Shown here: positions 11,844 through 25,011 of the stretch, in pieces
Numbering within the stretch: position 1 is the first letter of the stretch
Layout of the letters: each line of letters begins with the position of its first letter
NCBI RefSeq assembly: GCF_037038585.1
Contig: NC_092523.1
Location: 42,249,001 to 42,313,000 of the forward strand
DNA length: 64,000 bases
DNA from: Patagioenas fasciata
Taxonomy: Eukaryota; Chordata; Aves; Columbiformes; Columbidae
Direction of reading: 5' to 3'
Notes under the pieces: generated by a model
Databases searched by the model: none
What the model saw: the letters and a program-made list of their open reading frames with translations, nothing else
Told to the model about the DNA's origin: nothing
Position numbers and translations under genes: made by a program

Positions 11844-13068
11844 AGCCCAGAGTAGGAGCTGGAAAAAGCAAAAAAGAGACCAGCTTGATTTATATAATTC
11901 ACAGTAGAGGAAAACTTTTAGAATCTTATATTCAGAACAGATTCATTCATGCCTAATTTTTAATCCAGAAAACTTTGATTAAATTTCATACATGTTAAAT
12001 GAAGACTAGAAAGAAAGCTAGCAAATACAGATATTACCAAGGAGCTGTACAGATTTTTTTTTATTTTTTTTTTTACTCTCTCTTAACTAATTTTCATAAA
12101 TCATGGCAACTTTTCTTAGCTAAAATAAACACTGTAAATGTTTCCAATACCACAATCAGAGTAATAACAATTTTTGTTCCCACATTTCAAGCTCAGACAA
12201 AGAAAGCAGTGAATTTACACATTCTTTATTACCTTTTTGTGATATCCATTCAACAACAAAAGGAAACCCTGTGCTTACTGAGTTAAAAGTGCATGTAAAT
12301 TACAATGCAGATTTAAGGGAAAAGGAAAATAAAGTAGAAATAGTTAGAATTGATACATAATGTTATCTAGTCTCCTGAATCTTCCTGGTATACTTCCAAC
12401 GAAGATGTGATCTCTTTGACACAAATAATGCTAATACAGTAACATTCTGTTTACCATCACTTTATGGCTTCTCTTATCTACAAGATGATGTTTAGCTGAA
12501 AACTGTAATTCTATAAATCACACAAACACCACAACATTACTTGTATACAAATAATAAATACTAATGTTTAAGGACATACATATATTCTTAGTCTGCTCGT
12601 CCTGTGTGGTGAACACACCCATGTATTTCAAGGTGCTTACACAGTATTCTGCAGAGGCTCTGGTCTGGCTATATGTCATTGAACTTCCTTAACTAGTACA
12701 TATTTTCATTAAATATGTTCAGTAATGAATTATTACAAAAGGATGACTAAGTTCAGAAGTATCTATTTTCTTCTGCGTGATGAAATACATATGCATGGAT
12801 ATTTCTATGGTTCATGTGCTAATCAGAACCTGTTAATATCTTACACAGTATATACAGTGACAGTGATCTCCTCCTATAGATTTCTTTTTATGGCAACTCT
12901 TTCAAGACTGGTAAGAAATAGCTTAACAATAACCTCTCTGCAGTTTTTAGAGCATCGAAGTAGCTACTTTAAGTCCAGAAAGATGCACATAAGAAGCCTA
13001 CCTTGCCTGATGATTGTTACAGGGTTTCACTGAAATAAAATGGTGCTAAAAGCAAGCATCAGAACTTG

Positions 13069-13134
13069 TCCAGAATGAGCACAAGGGGTAATGGGTTCAA
13101 ACTGGAACACAAGAGTTTCCACTTAAATTTGACC
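13069..13134 (+). mobile_element. Inverted 3' piece of CR1 copy 2
   Basis: This ~65-bp piece reads in the sense direction of CR1 on the plus strand (codons [18 protein letters not shown] near 13078-13131), while the adjoining 1.9 kb is antisense. CR1 copy 3 contains the same stretch on the minus strand (about 61178-61232), directly continuous with the part that begins here at about 13135. The piece has therefore been flipped in place. It occurs once, so this is an inversion and not a duplication. CR1 sequence that should lie beyond it (end of ORF2, 3' UTR, octamers) is absent; 13020-13068 shows no CR1 resemblance. Confidence 0.82.
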
Positions 13135-15040
13135 ACTGTTGGTTGTCACCGAGAAGAGCCTGGCTCCATCCTCATGACACTCACCCTTTATATATTTGTA
13201 AACATTAATAAGGTCACCCCTCAGTCTCCTCTTCTCCAAACTAAAGAGACCCAGCTCCCTCAGCCTGTCCTCCTAAGGGAGATGCTCCACTCCCTTCAGC
13301 ATCTTTGCTGCCCTGCGTTGGACTCTCTCCAGCAGTTCCCTGTCCGTCTTGAACTGAGAGGCCCAGAACTGGACACAATATTCCAGGTGTGGTCTCATCA
13401 GGGCAGAGTAGAGGGGAAGGAGAACCTCTCTCAGCCTACTAACCACACCCTTTCTAATACACCCCAGGATGCCAGTGGCCTTGGTCATCCTGCTGTCCAC
13501 CAGGACCCCCAGGTCCCTTTCCCCTGCCTTGCTCTCTAATAGGTTAATCCCCAATTTATACTGGAACCTGGGGTTGTTCCTACCCTGATGCAAGACTCTA
13601 CACTTTCCCTTGTTATATTTCATCATATTTTTTCCCCACCCAACTCTCCAACCTGTCCAGGTCCCGCTGGATGGCAGCACAGCCTTCTAGCGTGTCAGCC
13701 ACTCCTCCCAGATTGGTGTCATCAGCAAACTTGCTGATAGTACACTCTATTCCCTCATCCAAATCACTGATGAGTGATACTGGCCCCAGTACTGACCCTT
13801 GAGGCACTCCACTAGCTACAGGCCTCCAACTAGACTCTGCCCCATTGACCACGACTCTCTGGCTTCTTTCCTTCAGCCAGTTTGCAGTTCACCTCACTAC
13901 CCAATTGTCCAGATCGCACTCCCTTGGTTTAGCTGTAAGGATGCTGTGGGAAACTGTGTCAAATGCTTTACTGAAGTCAAGGTAGACCACATCCACCACT
14001 CTGCCATCATCTATCCACCTCGTTATGTCCTCATAAAAGGCAATGAAGTTGGTCAAGTACGACTTCTCCTTGGTGAAGCCATGTTGCCTGCCCCTAATGA
14101 CCCTCTTATCCCTGATATGCCTTGAGATGGCACCAAGGATAAGTAAGTTGTTCCATCACTTTCCCAGGGATAGAGGTGAGGCTGACAGGTCTATAGTTGC
14201 CTGGGTCCTCCTTCTTGCCCTTTTTGAAGACTGGAGTGACATTTGCTTTCCTCCAGTCCTCAGGCACCTCTGCTGTTTCCCAAGACTTGGCAAAGATGAT
14301 GGAGAGTGCTCCAGCAATGACCTTCTCAGCACCCATGAGTGCATCCTATCTGGACCCATGGATTTATGGATGTCTAGATTGTCTAATTGCTCCCTAACCC
14401 AGTCCTCATCAACCGAAGCAAACTCCTCCATTGTCCTGCCTTCCTCTGGGGCCTCAGAGGTACGAGGCTCCTCAGAACAGCCTCCAACAGAGTAGACAGA
14501 GACAAAGAAGACATTCAGTAACTCTGCCTTCTTTGTATCTTCTGTCACCAGGGCACTCACCTCAGTCATCAGTGGGCCTACATTGCCTCTGGTGTTAATT
14601 TCATCTGCCACGTATTTGAAAAAGCTCTTTCTGTTGTCCTTGACCCCTCTCGCCAGATTTACTTCTAAGGAGGCCTTAGGTTGCCTCCGTACACCCTCTG
14701 ACAACAGCCTTATATTCTTCCCAAGTGGCCAGCCCCTCCTTCCATGATCTATAAACTCTCCTCTTCCACTTGAGCTTACCCAGCAGTTCCCTGTTTAACC
14801 ACACAGGTCTTCTGGCTCCCTTCCTTGGCTTCCTATGTGTCAGGATGCTCTGATCTTGAGCTTGGTAGAAGTAGTCCCTGAACACTAACCAACTATCTTG
14901 GGCTCTTTTATCTTCAAGCAGCCTTGCCCATGGGATTTCCCCTAGCAATTGTTTGAAAAGGCCAAAGTTTGCCCTGCTGAAGTCCAGGCTTGCAATTCTG
15001 CTTGCTATTCTGTTCCTTTCTAATATATCTGTTAGGTTTG
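13135..15040 (-). mobile_element. CR1 LINE copy 2, long, 5'- and 3'-truncated
   Basis: The longest retroelement here. On the minus strand it runs from the linker between the endonuclease and reverse-transcriptase domains of ORF2 (about 15034) through the whole reverse-transcriptase region to the C-terminal part, then meets the inverted piece at 13069-13134. The endonuclease domain, ORF1 and 5' UTR are missing, as is common for CR1. The 3' UTR and octamer tail are also missing, which is unusual because insertion starts at the 3' end; a later rearrangement is implied. Near the 5' end is a 12-bp tandem duplication with one mismatch (14988-15011). Relative to copy 3 it lacks 30 bp in frame at about 13480 and has an extra 3 bp at about 13420. 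The 5' boundary is approximate. Confidence 0.93.
13270..15034 (-). pseudogene. CR1 ORF2 reverse-transcriptase pseudogene
   Basis: ORF2 of CR1 encodes an endonuclease/reverse transcriptase that copies the element RNA onto nicked chromosomal DNA. Fragments visible in order are: linker and palm-upstream region (14948-14676 and 14704-14340); VPEDWRKANVTPVFKKGKK and NYRPVSLTSIPGK (14300-14150); catalytic motif A, YLDFSKAFDTVSH (13984-13946); [11 protein letters not shown] (about 13810-13780); motif C, FADD (13729-13718); then the thumb and C-terminal part (13680-13273). Both catalytic aspartate motifs survive. The frame is broken by shifts near 14690, 14330, 14140 and 13630, and by a TGA at 13889-13891 inside an otherwise continuous motif A-to-C stretch. 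It is dead, and the plus-strand frames over it are shadows. Confidence 0.9.
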
Positions 15041-16418
15041 ACTTCTAAATGTACATACACTGTACGTTTACTCACCGTTGCTAGTAACTTAAACTTCCTT
15101 ATCTTCATTATTATCTTGTTTTTTCTCTCAATTACATGTTAGTGTACCACTCCCAATTTACTTGCCCTTTCCTGTAGCAGCATAAATATGCATTTAGCAA
15201 ATTGTTTCCTCCCCAATACTCTGGATAATGGCCAGCACAAAACAATAAATCAGAAATATTATTGGAGTGCCCCTCCTAGTCTTGAGAGGATTAATCTGAA
15301 AACCTAGTGTTATTTACAGGAACACAGTAGGGACATGATCCAGTTTGCCAGGAAAGAAAGCACACACTTTGTTGAAAAACACATGTCCAGCTTTCCAGCT
15401 TCACTACAAAGCCAGATACTTTAGAATTAAATGCTAATTACAACTCTAGCTGTATAAAATAATGTAGAATTTAAGTCCAATTTGAAATTAACACATACTG
15501 GTACTTAAGGCTAGTATATCTTGATTTAGCTGATTGTGTAATTTTCTTCTGAGTTTTTACTGTTACTTGAATAGTTTGTTTTAGCACTACACAGAACTCA
15601 GAACTTGCTGCATTCAGCACAATTACTAACTACATAATGTACCTTGCTGAGACATTAATCTGAAAAAGGGCATTTAAATATGTTCATTTTCCCCCCTCCT
15701 GTATTTCAACAGTAACTAAACAATCCACTAGCTTTTACAGTTTGTCTGTTTTACAGTAAAATGCAATGTTCTGGCACAAATACTGAAATAAATGGTCATC
15801 ATTTATTTTCTATGTTAGGACCTGCATTTTCATTGTTCCTGTAGTTAACTACACAAACGTCAGAATTCAATGCCTTTATGATATTTCAGACAGAATAATG
15901 ATGAGTACTTTAAGAACTTAATGGGTTGTGGTTTTTTAACCTACACATGTGCAAGATGAGTAATGAAAAAATGTGCAAAGCAGTGTTTCAAATAATAGGA
16001 TTGCAGATAGAAACAAACATCGATGTGAATGTAAAATTGCAGATTTATATCTGATCACTGAGGAAGGGCTGAAATGTATTGCAGGTTAATGGTGGCTACC
16101 ATGCAATTTGCTAATGGCTTTAGATGGCAATTTGTGCTAAATATCAATTAAACTGTACCATAAATTATCATGATTACTATGTGCTTAACATTATAGTAAG
16201 ATATGACAGACCTTCACTCATTTATTTTATTATGCCAGTTCATTTCATGACTGTAATACTGGATTGTCATTAACCCAAATGTATCTGGACTAATTTTTAG
16301 AATGCAGCTTGCTAAATGTCTGAGGTCTGGTCATATATATTCACTAATAGCAGTGGAGGCAGGTTTAGGACCCAAAAGTCCACCAGACACGTAGATAAAA
16401 CTGGGGACTGATTATTTT

Positions 16419-16450
16419 TAAATAGTATCAGTATTAAATAGTATCAATAT
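16419..16450 (+). repeat. 16-bp tandem duplication
   Basis: Two adjacent 16-bp units beginning TAAATAGTATC, differing at one position. A local slippage product with no known role. Confidence 0.85.
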
Positions 16451-17635
16451 TAAGTATATGGAACAGCTCAGATGAGTAATAATAGTTGTACATCTTTGAC
16501 CATCTCACCCAGATTTGGCTACTAGAGAAAATCAGTAAAACCAGAGCACAGTTGGAGCAGTAGGAAGAATCCGATTTAAAAAAACACCGAAGGCTTCTCT
16601 TTTTACGGAACAGCAAATTTTATTTGAAAATAAATTAACCCTTCAACAACACTTTCTTCATCAAAATATGACTTCTTTTTCTGTTTTTCATTATCTGCTG
16701 ACTGGTTTACTGTTATAGACTGAAAACAAAAGTCTTTGTTCTAGAGAGATGAGATGTGATTAAACGCATAACAAAAATGCCAGAATAATATAGTCTCTAA
16801 CAAATCTTTGAAACAGTTTTCAGAGAAGTTTTGTCACAGATACATTATTTTTATTTCCAGCTATTTTAATATTGTCAGTTTATCAGCACAGACACATTAC
16901 TTTCATTCTGAAAATTGATACAGAAATTATGTTAGGACAGACACATAATTTCTGCCTTAATAATAGAAAATTGGTATCTAATATGCAGAATAATTATGGT
17001 AATGATTTCTCACTAGAGATCTGCCTATGTATAGACTAAAACAGTCCATCATGTTTACAGATTATTTCCAGAACACTCATGGATTGGAAATGCTGTTCTT
17101 GGGTGATGTGATTTACCAAGTTTTCCACTGAAATGGATAGATTAAACCTTCTGAAAATCCTGCTTCCCTTATTTCAGCAAACAATTTATACCCATTAATT
17201 GGGACTCATGATAATAACAATATTTTAAATAGGCCTGTATAATAGAATCTGAGCTGGTCACAAATTAACTGCTGTGCTGAGTTTCATTTTGTGAACAATG
17301 AATACTTTTATCCCAGTCAATCAATTTTAAAATGCTCTTCCCACACAACTCTTTGTTTACTGAATAGTGAATGTGGTTAGGATATACATTCAGTTGTAAG
17401 CCATGGCTACAAGTATATAATAGAGCTGAAAAAGTGTCAGGCTAAAGGAGCTCACTGGCCAAAGATAAAGAGGAGGAATTGACATTGAAAAGAGAAAATT
17501 AGAGTTGGTCAGATGGTCAAAGTTGGTAAATTATAGACATTATAAGAATATTAATTGGTAACTCAATTATTTTCGATGGTTAAGCTTAATCTTATATTCT
17601 GTGACTCTAGATGTCTCCCATATATAAAAAGAAAG

Positions 17636-17650
17636 AAAAAAAAAAAAAAA
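17636..17650 (+). repeat. A15 tract
   Basis: Fifteen A following an AAAAAGAAAG purine run. No retroposed body is recognisable upstream. Confidence 0.95.
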
Positions 17651-20428
17651 GGTCCTACATCTGTTAAAACTCGTGTAACCATTGTCCTGCATGTCAATGA
17701 TACTGTAGAAGAGAAGCCAACTGCACACTTACTCTCTGGAACTGACATAACATGACTGGCTAACCAAACATGTTGTATTTCTATTTGCTCTGAAAAACAA
17801 AAAAATCTGCTTCCAGTATTAATATCACTCATGCTTAAAACTCATTACTATTTGTCTGATATATCAAACGGATAGTTCCACCTACATTTCTAACTCCTGA
17901 ATACAATTCCATAAAAAAAATACACAGCAAGAATAGTGTTTATGCTTCTGGAAAGAAAAAAAAAATACAGCTTTTAATTGCTTAGGTTCTCTTCATAGAA
18001 TTAAAAATCAGCAATGCATAGCACATTTTAGCAGTAACCTTTGAAGTTTTACATAGGGAAACACATATCCTTTTAATATACTCTGCATATCTACTTTAAA
18101 AGTATGGATGAGCACAAGAATAAAGTTTAAGTGTAGCTAAATGCCTACCTGAGATAAAGACAAAAGAGGAGAACAGAGAGAAATACCTTTGTTAAGCTGT
18201 TCCTACAATTCTTCTTATCCTAGACATAAAAACAGTTTTCAAAACTATTTGAAAGGAACAGAAAAAAATAAGAAAACAGATTGCTTACACAGAAAATACA
18301 GCTGTGCAAAATGATGACAAGTTGCTTAATATAAGTGAATAGTAAAATACTCTAAGTTTCATTTCACCTTCCTGGGATGGAAGACATTTGTTTCTTTCCT
18401 GACAGAAGAGTGCCCAATAAATCAAACTAATCTTCAATATAAAACTGAGCACTGACCCTTCTAATCAATCATCTCACAGAAGAGCTGGACTGAAGATCAG
18501 TTATGGGTACGGTGGTCAAGTGAGATTATCAGAGAAAATCTTGTCTTCTGCTGATATGTCATGCTGTTTTAGTCTACATAATTGCCTTCCTGGATGACAG
18601 TAAGTACTCTAGCATTATTATGCCTGCATTTCAAAAAGGTATATTTCCTTAGAGAGAATTGTTCTAGGTTGCGCAATGTAAAGATTTTTTTTTTTGTTAT
18701 AATACAAGACAATCCGTTAATGCAAATATTTGCAAAGATATTCTCAGTATCTTTAATTAGCATCACTGTTGAGTTGCCATTTGATAGTTACTTCACCTTT
18801 TCTGTCAAAATGATGGCAACTACAGTATTTTTTTAATTTCCTTTTCCTGTTGCAGAATGAGACATCTTCTAGATCAAATTTTCCCAGCTGGCAATTTGTA
18901 GCGTGGGGAAGTTCTTAACTGCAGAAAGGTCAGCCAGAAGGTAAGGAGATTGGGACATACCTTGTTCCGCTTATTCAAGGCTGACTGACAGTCCTTTGGA
19001 ATTATTATCTGTTATCATCCACTGTAGTGCACGTTATCATCAGCTTTAGTGCAAGCATAAAGTGTATGTCTTTTCCGCCTCAACATCTGTACTATTGAGT
19101 TCACTTGAGTGCAACAGAAAATCCAGTTTTCAGGATATTTGAAGAAATATTCCAAAATGCCTGAAGCATTAATTTTGGTTTTGTTTTGTTTTTTTTTTTT
19201 AAGTGCAGAAAATATCCATTCTGGCATGTTAGTCACTTTTGATTACTACCCACAGGCAAATGCTAATGAACAAAAGTGCCAGAGCTACTGGTTTCTACGC
19301 ACACATCCTAAGAGACAGCCCTCTTTACAATACACAGTAGACACCTCCATTTGCAAATGCTGAACTTGGACAATTCAAACTTATTGCTCAGGTGGAACCC
19401 AGCTGTACTTTTATGGTAGGTAGGAGAGAACGAGTCCTGGCTTTTCCACACAACAATGGCAGCAAGGAAGGAAGTTACAATATGTTATATTTGTTCATCC
19501 TCAGACTGAGTAAAGTGACAAAGGCTCTGTGTTGTACATTCTTTCTTCTCTCACCCACTGAGGCTTATAGTCTCTAACAGAGTTTTTGTATAGACATCAT
19601 GGGTTAGTGATAGTTTTTGTCTTGATGTCAAAAGGAAATATGAACTCTCTGAGGAAGAAAATGCTCATATTTAATTTGATGTTAATTGGGAATTCTGAAA
19701 ACTGAGCTAAGTATATACATTGTGTTCCAAAGGAACCTGCACATGTTTTCCAAGAAGGATTTTATGTTGTTCATTCATTTGTTTGTTGTTTCCTGCCATT
19801 TATACTTTTGCACTGCTCTTGTGCTTTGCACTGTGGCAATACAGCGCTGCTGCAACCACGGATTTTTTTCCAAAGGTGAACAGATAACAGTCCTTCCAGC
19901 CATAATAATTAATGCCAGTTAATGATTTCCTTTTTTCTCACCTCCTAAATTTTAAGGAAATTGTTTTAAAGGGAAAAGTGCTCTCAAATGCATCCTATAC
20001 CTTTCTCTTCTCTTCACACAAACCTACAAAACTGGATACCCTCATACACAGTATAACTCCTTTCTGAAGACTTGCAAGCCAGAGCCAGCTGCCAAACCAT
20101 GAAGAGAACAGAAAATCAGCATCAAGCACTGTTGAACTGGATACAACATTTCATTCCTTGCCCCAGAGGACAGTTGCATCCGAGCTGTGCTACTGCATCC
20201 AAAAACAAACATTATACTGGCTCATCATGAAAGTGTTCCTAAATGCAATAAACAGCTCTAAACCACCCAAACTTGCCCCTACAGCCTAAAATATAAAATC
20301 AGATTTACATTCCAAAGCTCAGCATTCAAGTCAGTCAGGAAAAAAGAATCTGTTACTCCCCATTCTCAAACTGTTTCTGATAATTGTCCTAGAACAATAC
20401 CAGACTTTGATTTAATCTTGTAGCTAGC

Positions 20429-20449
20429 AAAAAAAAAAAAAAAAAAAAA
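20429..20449 (+). repeat. A21 tract
   Basis: Twenty-one A followed by GGTAAATAAGGTAAATGG, a small duplicated GGTAAAT motif. No element body is recognisable. Confidence 0.95.
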
Positions 20450-23400
20450 GGTAAATAAGGTAAATGGCTGTTTTCTAAAAGGAGTATAAGGTGTAGGGTG
20501 CAGAAGCAGAAAACACACAACAAACCCTAGGAACTTCCCAGTTTGTGATTATAATGTCTCTTATAAGCATATAGGAGACACTTCAACTGAATTAATGTTC
20601 TGTATACTCTTTACAACTGTTAAGAAAGAATAGAAGAATATCTCATGAACTAAATCACCATGGAAAGAAATAGATAAATGATACACTGAAACACTGCTGA
20701 CTGTGAAACTGAGATATGATATAATGTTCAATTTATCACAGAAGAGGCTTTGAGGAAACCAACAGTGGCAGGATATACCTTACACGTTGTAACACTACAA
20801 GGAAGAATCTCAAAATACTCTGCAGTGCAAATAAAAGAATTAGATTAGCATAAACCAGTGACAAAAGTAGCAAAATACAACCACACATAGTTAATATCAT
20901 ACAGCACAAGACGCTACAATCAATTTCATGAGAGTGTCTTGACAAAAGTTCAGAAGCTATCTCCTTTTGGTATACTATAGCTCTCCCTGGACAATAAGCA
21001 GAAACAGAAGCAACTAAGTTTAAGATTGTGACCAGAGATCAATGTTTCTAAAAAGTACAGAGCACATTCTAGTAGACCTTTCTGAACACATGTAAATTTG
21101 GGTTTCTAAATAAATCATTAGGGTATATGAAATATGAACCATGTGTAAAGCGAGTTGCTTGCACTTCTTAGTGAATATCAGTCTTGAGTATAATGACTAG
21201 TTAATGTATTTGTTTATCACTGCCCCCTGTTAGATGGAATGTCAGATGTTTTCATACACATAGGCTTGGCAGAAGAAAATGATTTTTTTTAATGTATAAA
21301 ATAAAAGCATGCTATCAAAGAAGCAATGAATGACAGCTGGATGCTGGGCTAAAGCTATTCCTTCTCTTCAGCATTCCCTGTCCTTATACTCCTGATGTCT
21401 CAGTGCTCAACAGGTTGGTAGTTTGGGAACCATGTCCCAGGAGGCCCAGTGCTCTACATGCGGAACTGCAACATATCTTCATACAAAACACAAAATTCTT
21501 GAAGATGTTTCAAGGAGGAGGTGTCCAAGGAATTTTGGCCTAAACCGCTCTCCTAAATTACAAATTTTCTCTTTCAAAATCATATTCAAAATAATTTTTA
21601 GTGTGCAGAGATGAAATTTCACAGCACCACTGAAAATGAAGCCATACATATGTAGTACCCTAAAACCAGCGATTAAAATGTAACATTTTAATCAACACCA
21701 GTTCCTGTGCAAAAAGGTGCTTTATGGATTACCAAAATGTAGATGAACTAAAGAAGGATGAAACAGAAGAGGAAACCTGACACCAGACAAAGGCCTGTAG
21801 AAGACAGAGTAATTATTTTCTCTGCATAAAAACTAACCCTGAACTTTCTAATATCTCCAAATCTATTTGTGAGCACTCAGGTAGGTTCTTAACTACTTCT
21901 TCACTATTGTTTAGCTCTTAGTTTCTACTTTCTGAATATCCCAAGTCATAGTGGTCTAGTAATTTCTTCATAATGACACAGGGGCACCTACAGAATGTAT
22001 ATCAGCATTTCACCTTGGCAGTTGAATGCAGACAGGTGAATTCTGGGTTCAGTGTTCTAGTTATCACCACTATTTGTCACGTTCAGGTTGCAGTGACTTC
22101 CCAGAATATCATCAGTCAACTGCTGTGACTAATCTGCAGAAGACCTGGGGTGGAAGAGCTGCTCATGTTTTCCTAAATACTTGGCAGGTATGAGGCAGAA
22201 CCAAAACCACTTCATTCTGGAACTGAACTTGAGAGGTATAAGCTACTGGTTTCTTCACCCAAATTTATAACTATTCTAAAATGCAGACAGAGGAAGGGAA
22301 TCTGAATCCTATGTAACTACTAACTTTATTTTGGGTTATTTAATGAGGAAAGTATTCCAGCAAGCCTGCTGACACCTCCTTCTCAGGAAAGAACTTTGAA
22401 AGACATATGCAAAGGCAGATTAACAGGTTTTTGCTTCAAACACTTATTAATCACAGCATAGCATATACAACCATGCCACATACAGAAATGTCCAGAGGAC
22501 TCTTCAGTTTCCATTCAGTAATGTTTTTGAAAAATTACTGAATTCTGCTTAGCTTACACATACATAATTCCAGAAATTTTATTGAAAGCCTTTAGTATAA
22601 TTTGACAATATTATTGTTCAACCCCCCTTTTTTTAACAGCGTTGATGTTTCTGAATAGAAATAACTGTTTACAATTCATTTTAATATAAGAAAACATGGA
22701 ACATTAATGTTTTTATTGCTTGTCTACACATAAAAGAGTCAAAATCTTGAACTTACCTGGTATAGGAGCATCTCAGTCATAGTTTAATTTGATTTACCTT
22801 GACAGAATGTCTGTAAGTGTCTCTCAATAATTCAAGGTAGGGATAGATTCTTGGAGTTTTATACAGAAATATCTTTTCTCATGAAAGAACTGCACAATTA
22901 ATTCAATATCGGAATATTTCTGTTAGTTGGATGTTGTATATTTCCTTATCTTTATGCTAAGGATGAATAATTTCAAGCAAACATGAATAACCCACTGAAT
23001 TTCAAATAGCAAATTGCAAATAGTGGCAGAATCACAACTGAGGGGTTTTAAGCTTCTAGCACTTATTTGACATCATTGTTCCTCTCAAGTGTGCTTACCT
23101 GTAAAATGATAATTTGAGAAAGAGGAGGTAGAAATGGCTTTGACTCATTAAAGTACCCCTATCCACTCCCATTCCATTCAAAATGTGTTTCTCCTGTATG
23201 TTCCATGAGTGCAAGTTGTACCTAAACCAAAACACCTCTTCTAACATGTGTGTGGGTGGAGCACCAGATCTCTGAATGATTCTAGCTGGTCTTAAAAGCA
23301 TCAGAGCAGAGACCTTCAAAAGTGTGTTTGTTTGGGTTTTTTTTAAATCGAAGATGACAGAAAAGGAAACATGAAAGCAGGGACATTGTTATTGACTCTG

Positions 23401-25011
23401 GCTATAAAAAAAATAAAGCAAAGAACCACTAATTCTAATCATCCTCAGTTTAATTAGAAAGCACTCACATTACAAAGAATAAAAGAAATAGAGGGATTAC
23501 ACAAACAAGACAAAGCCCATGCTAACTATTTCATGCCAAGATTGAAATTTTTACTTCCTATTAAAAAAAAAGAAAACATAATGTCCACTGTACAAATTAT
23601 TATCATTCCTCTCTAGCTGTTGAAGATTACATGCCCACACTTGAGTTCTTCTGCATTTCCTCAGCCAAAATCAGCCAGGTTAGTCTTCACAATTTAAATA
23701 AGTGTTTTATACTAATCTGGATTATTTTCCCTCAAATGATTAAGGAAAGGCTTGTAAGCACTCCTCTACATATCAATACATGGAGACAGTCAATTTCACA
23801 GGTGGGCAGAAAGGAGCAGGATTCCATCTACTATCTAAAATAAATGGATTTGCCACAATTCAAATAGTGTCATAATATAAGCACTAGCCTACCAACCTCC
23901 ATTATCAGAAGACTACCCTTAGTCCCATATCTATGTGAGAATTCTCATTGTTTCATTGGATTATGTATTTCATTTATAAAATTTTGATAAGAATGTTCAA
24001 AAATCTGGAACCAGTGCAAAAAATTGGAATAATGGAATTCAAAGGAAGTAAAACGCAAAACTAGAAGAAATAATACCTTGCATTACCTCATCTCTTTTTT
24101 AGCTTCAATAGGTCTTAAAATACACCTAAAGCTAGATACCTTGGAAAAAAACCCCACAAATCAGAAGGTAGTTTCCCTCAAAGCCAGAACATCATTAAAC
24201 AAATCGTTAAAACAACATATTCAATGACACAGTAACACTGAATGCTTTAACATTTATTAATTGCATTAACTTAATTAAAATGAACTATTATTAATTGTTA
24301 GTGTGTTGGCATTGCACAGGGAGAAAGAAGGAGGCAGAAAGATTCTGCAGAAAATTTTAGCAGTGGACCTTACAGAAAGACCATTCTCTCTGTAAGTAGG
24401 TATATTCTTCTGCCAAAGTTACCAGAACAGAAATATTTGCTGTAAAGCTAATTTGTATAGGAAACTTCATCAGCTGTGAGTGGCAAAGTATACGCACATG
24501 CTAGTCTACTTGTAGCCAGCCATGTGATGACAAGTATGCGCTGAACCTCTAACACAATAGCATAGTCATTTTCTTACTCACAGAAGTGAATAAAACTGCT
24601 GTGATCTCTTCTGTGTTGGTTTTGTTGTTGTTTATTTGTTTTCATTTACCAACCTTATTGAAATGTACTTTGGGTAGAGCTGCAGGCAGTTAACCCTCAC
24701 TCAGAGTTTGTTCCCGTCCAGATACTGTCTCACACTCCCAGTAAATTCAGCCAGTGTCATCCTTAATAATCAACACAGTGATTTCATGGTCATGTTGAAC
24801 AGGCAAAGATGAGACAATTGTCCAGAAGCCTTTTGAAGAATAGTATTTCTAAATGTTTTTCAGTCCAAAGTCTACTTGACTTCCCTGAAAAAACCCACAC
24901 CCTGTCACTAATGCAAACTTAATGCATTGTCATACTGATTACCACTATTTTAACCAAATAACATTTAGGCTGAATTTGAAATAATGGTTTCTTATTGTTC
25001 CTTTTGCCGTT

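Larger units (their letters stand above)
8310..13068. other. Noncoding AT-rich interval, no gene seen
   Basis: No defended gene. The interval holds an A13 tract between 11-bp direct repeats (8643-8687), T13 runs near 9147 and 10480, an (AAAT)5 microsatellite (11823-11843), two T-runs at 12054-12074, and an RFX X-box-like site at 10655-10668. A G-rich patch at 8212-8232 belongs to the preceding LTR. The 95- and 102-codon frames at 11999-12286 and 12725-13033 have no recognisable features. Confidence 0.6.

Noticed and set aside
13066-13539. 157-codon plus-strand frame
   Set aside because: Its first 20 or so codons are the inverted CR1 piece and the rest is antisense of CR1 ORF2; it is not a gene.
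13799-14495. Plus-strand frames of 108, 150 and 66 codons
   Set aside because: Antisense shadows of the CR1 copy 2 reverse-transcriptase region.
21217-21236. CACTGCCCCCTGTTAGATGG, resembling part of a CTCF site
   Set aside because: It matches the C-rich core but not the flanking half of the consensus; too weak without ChIP or conservation.
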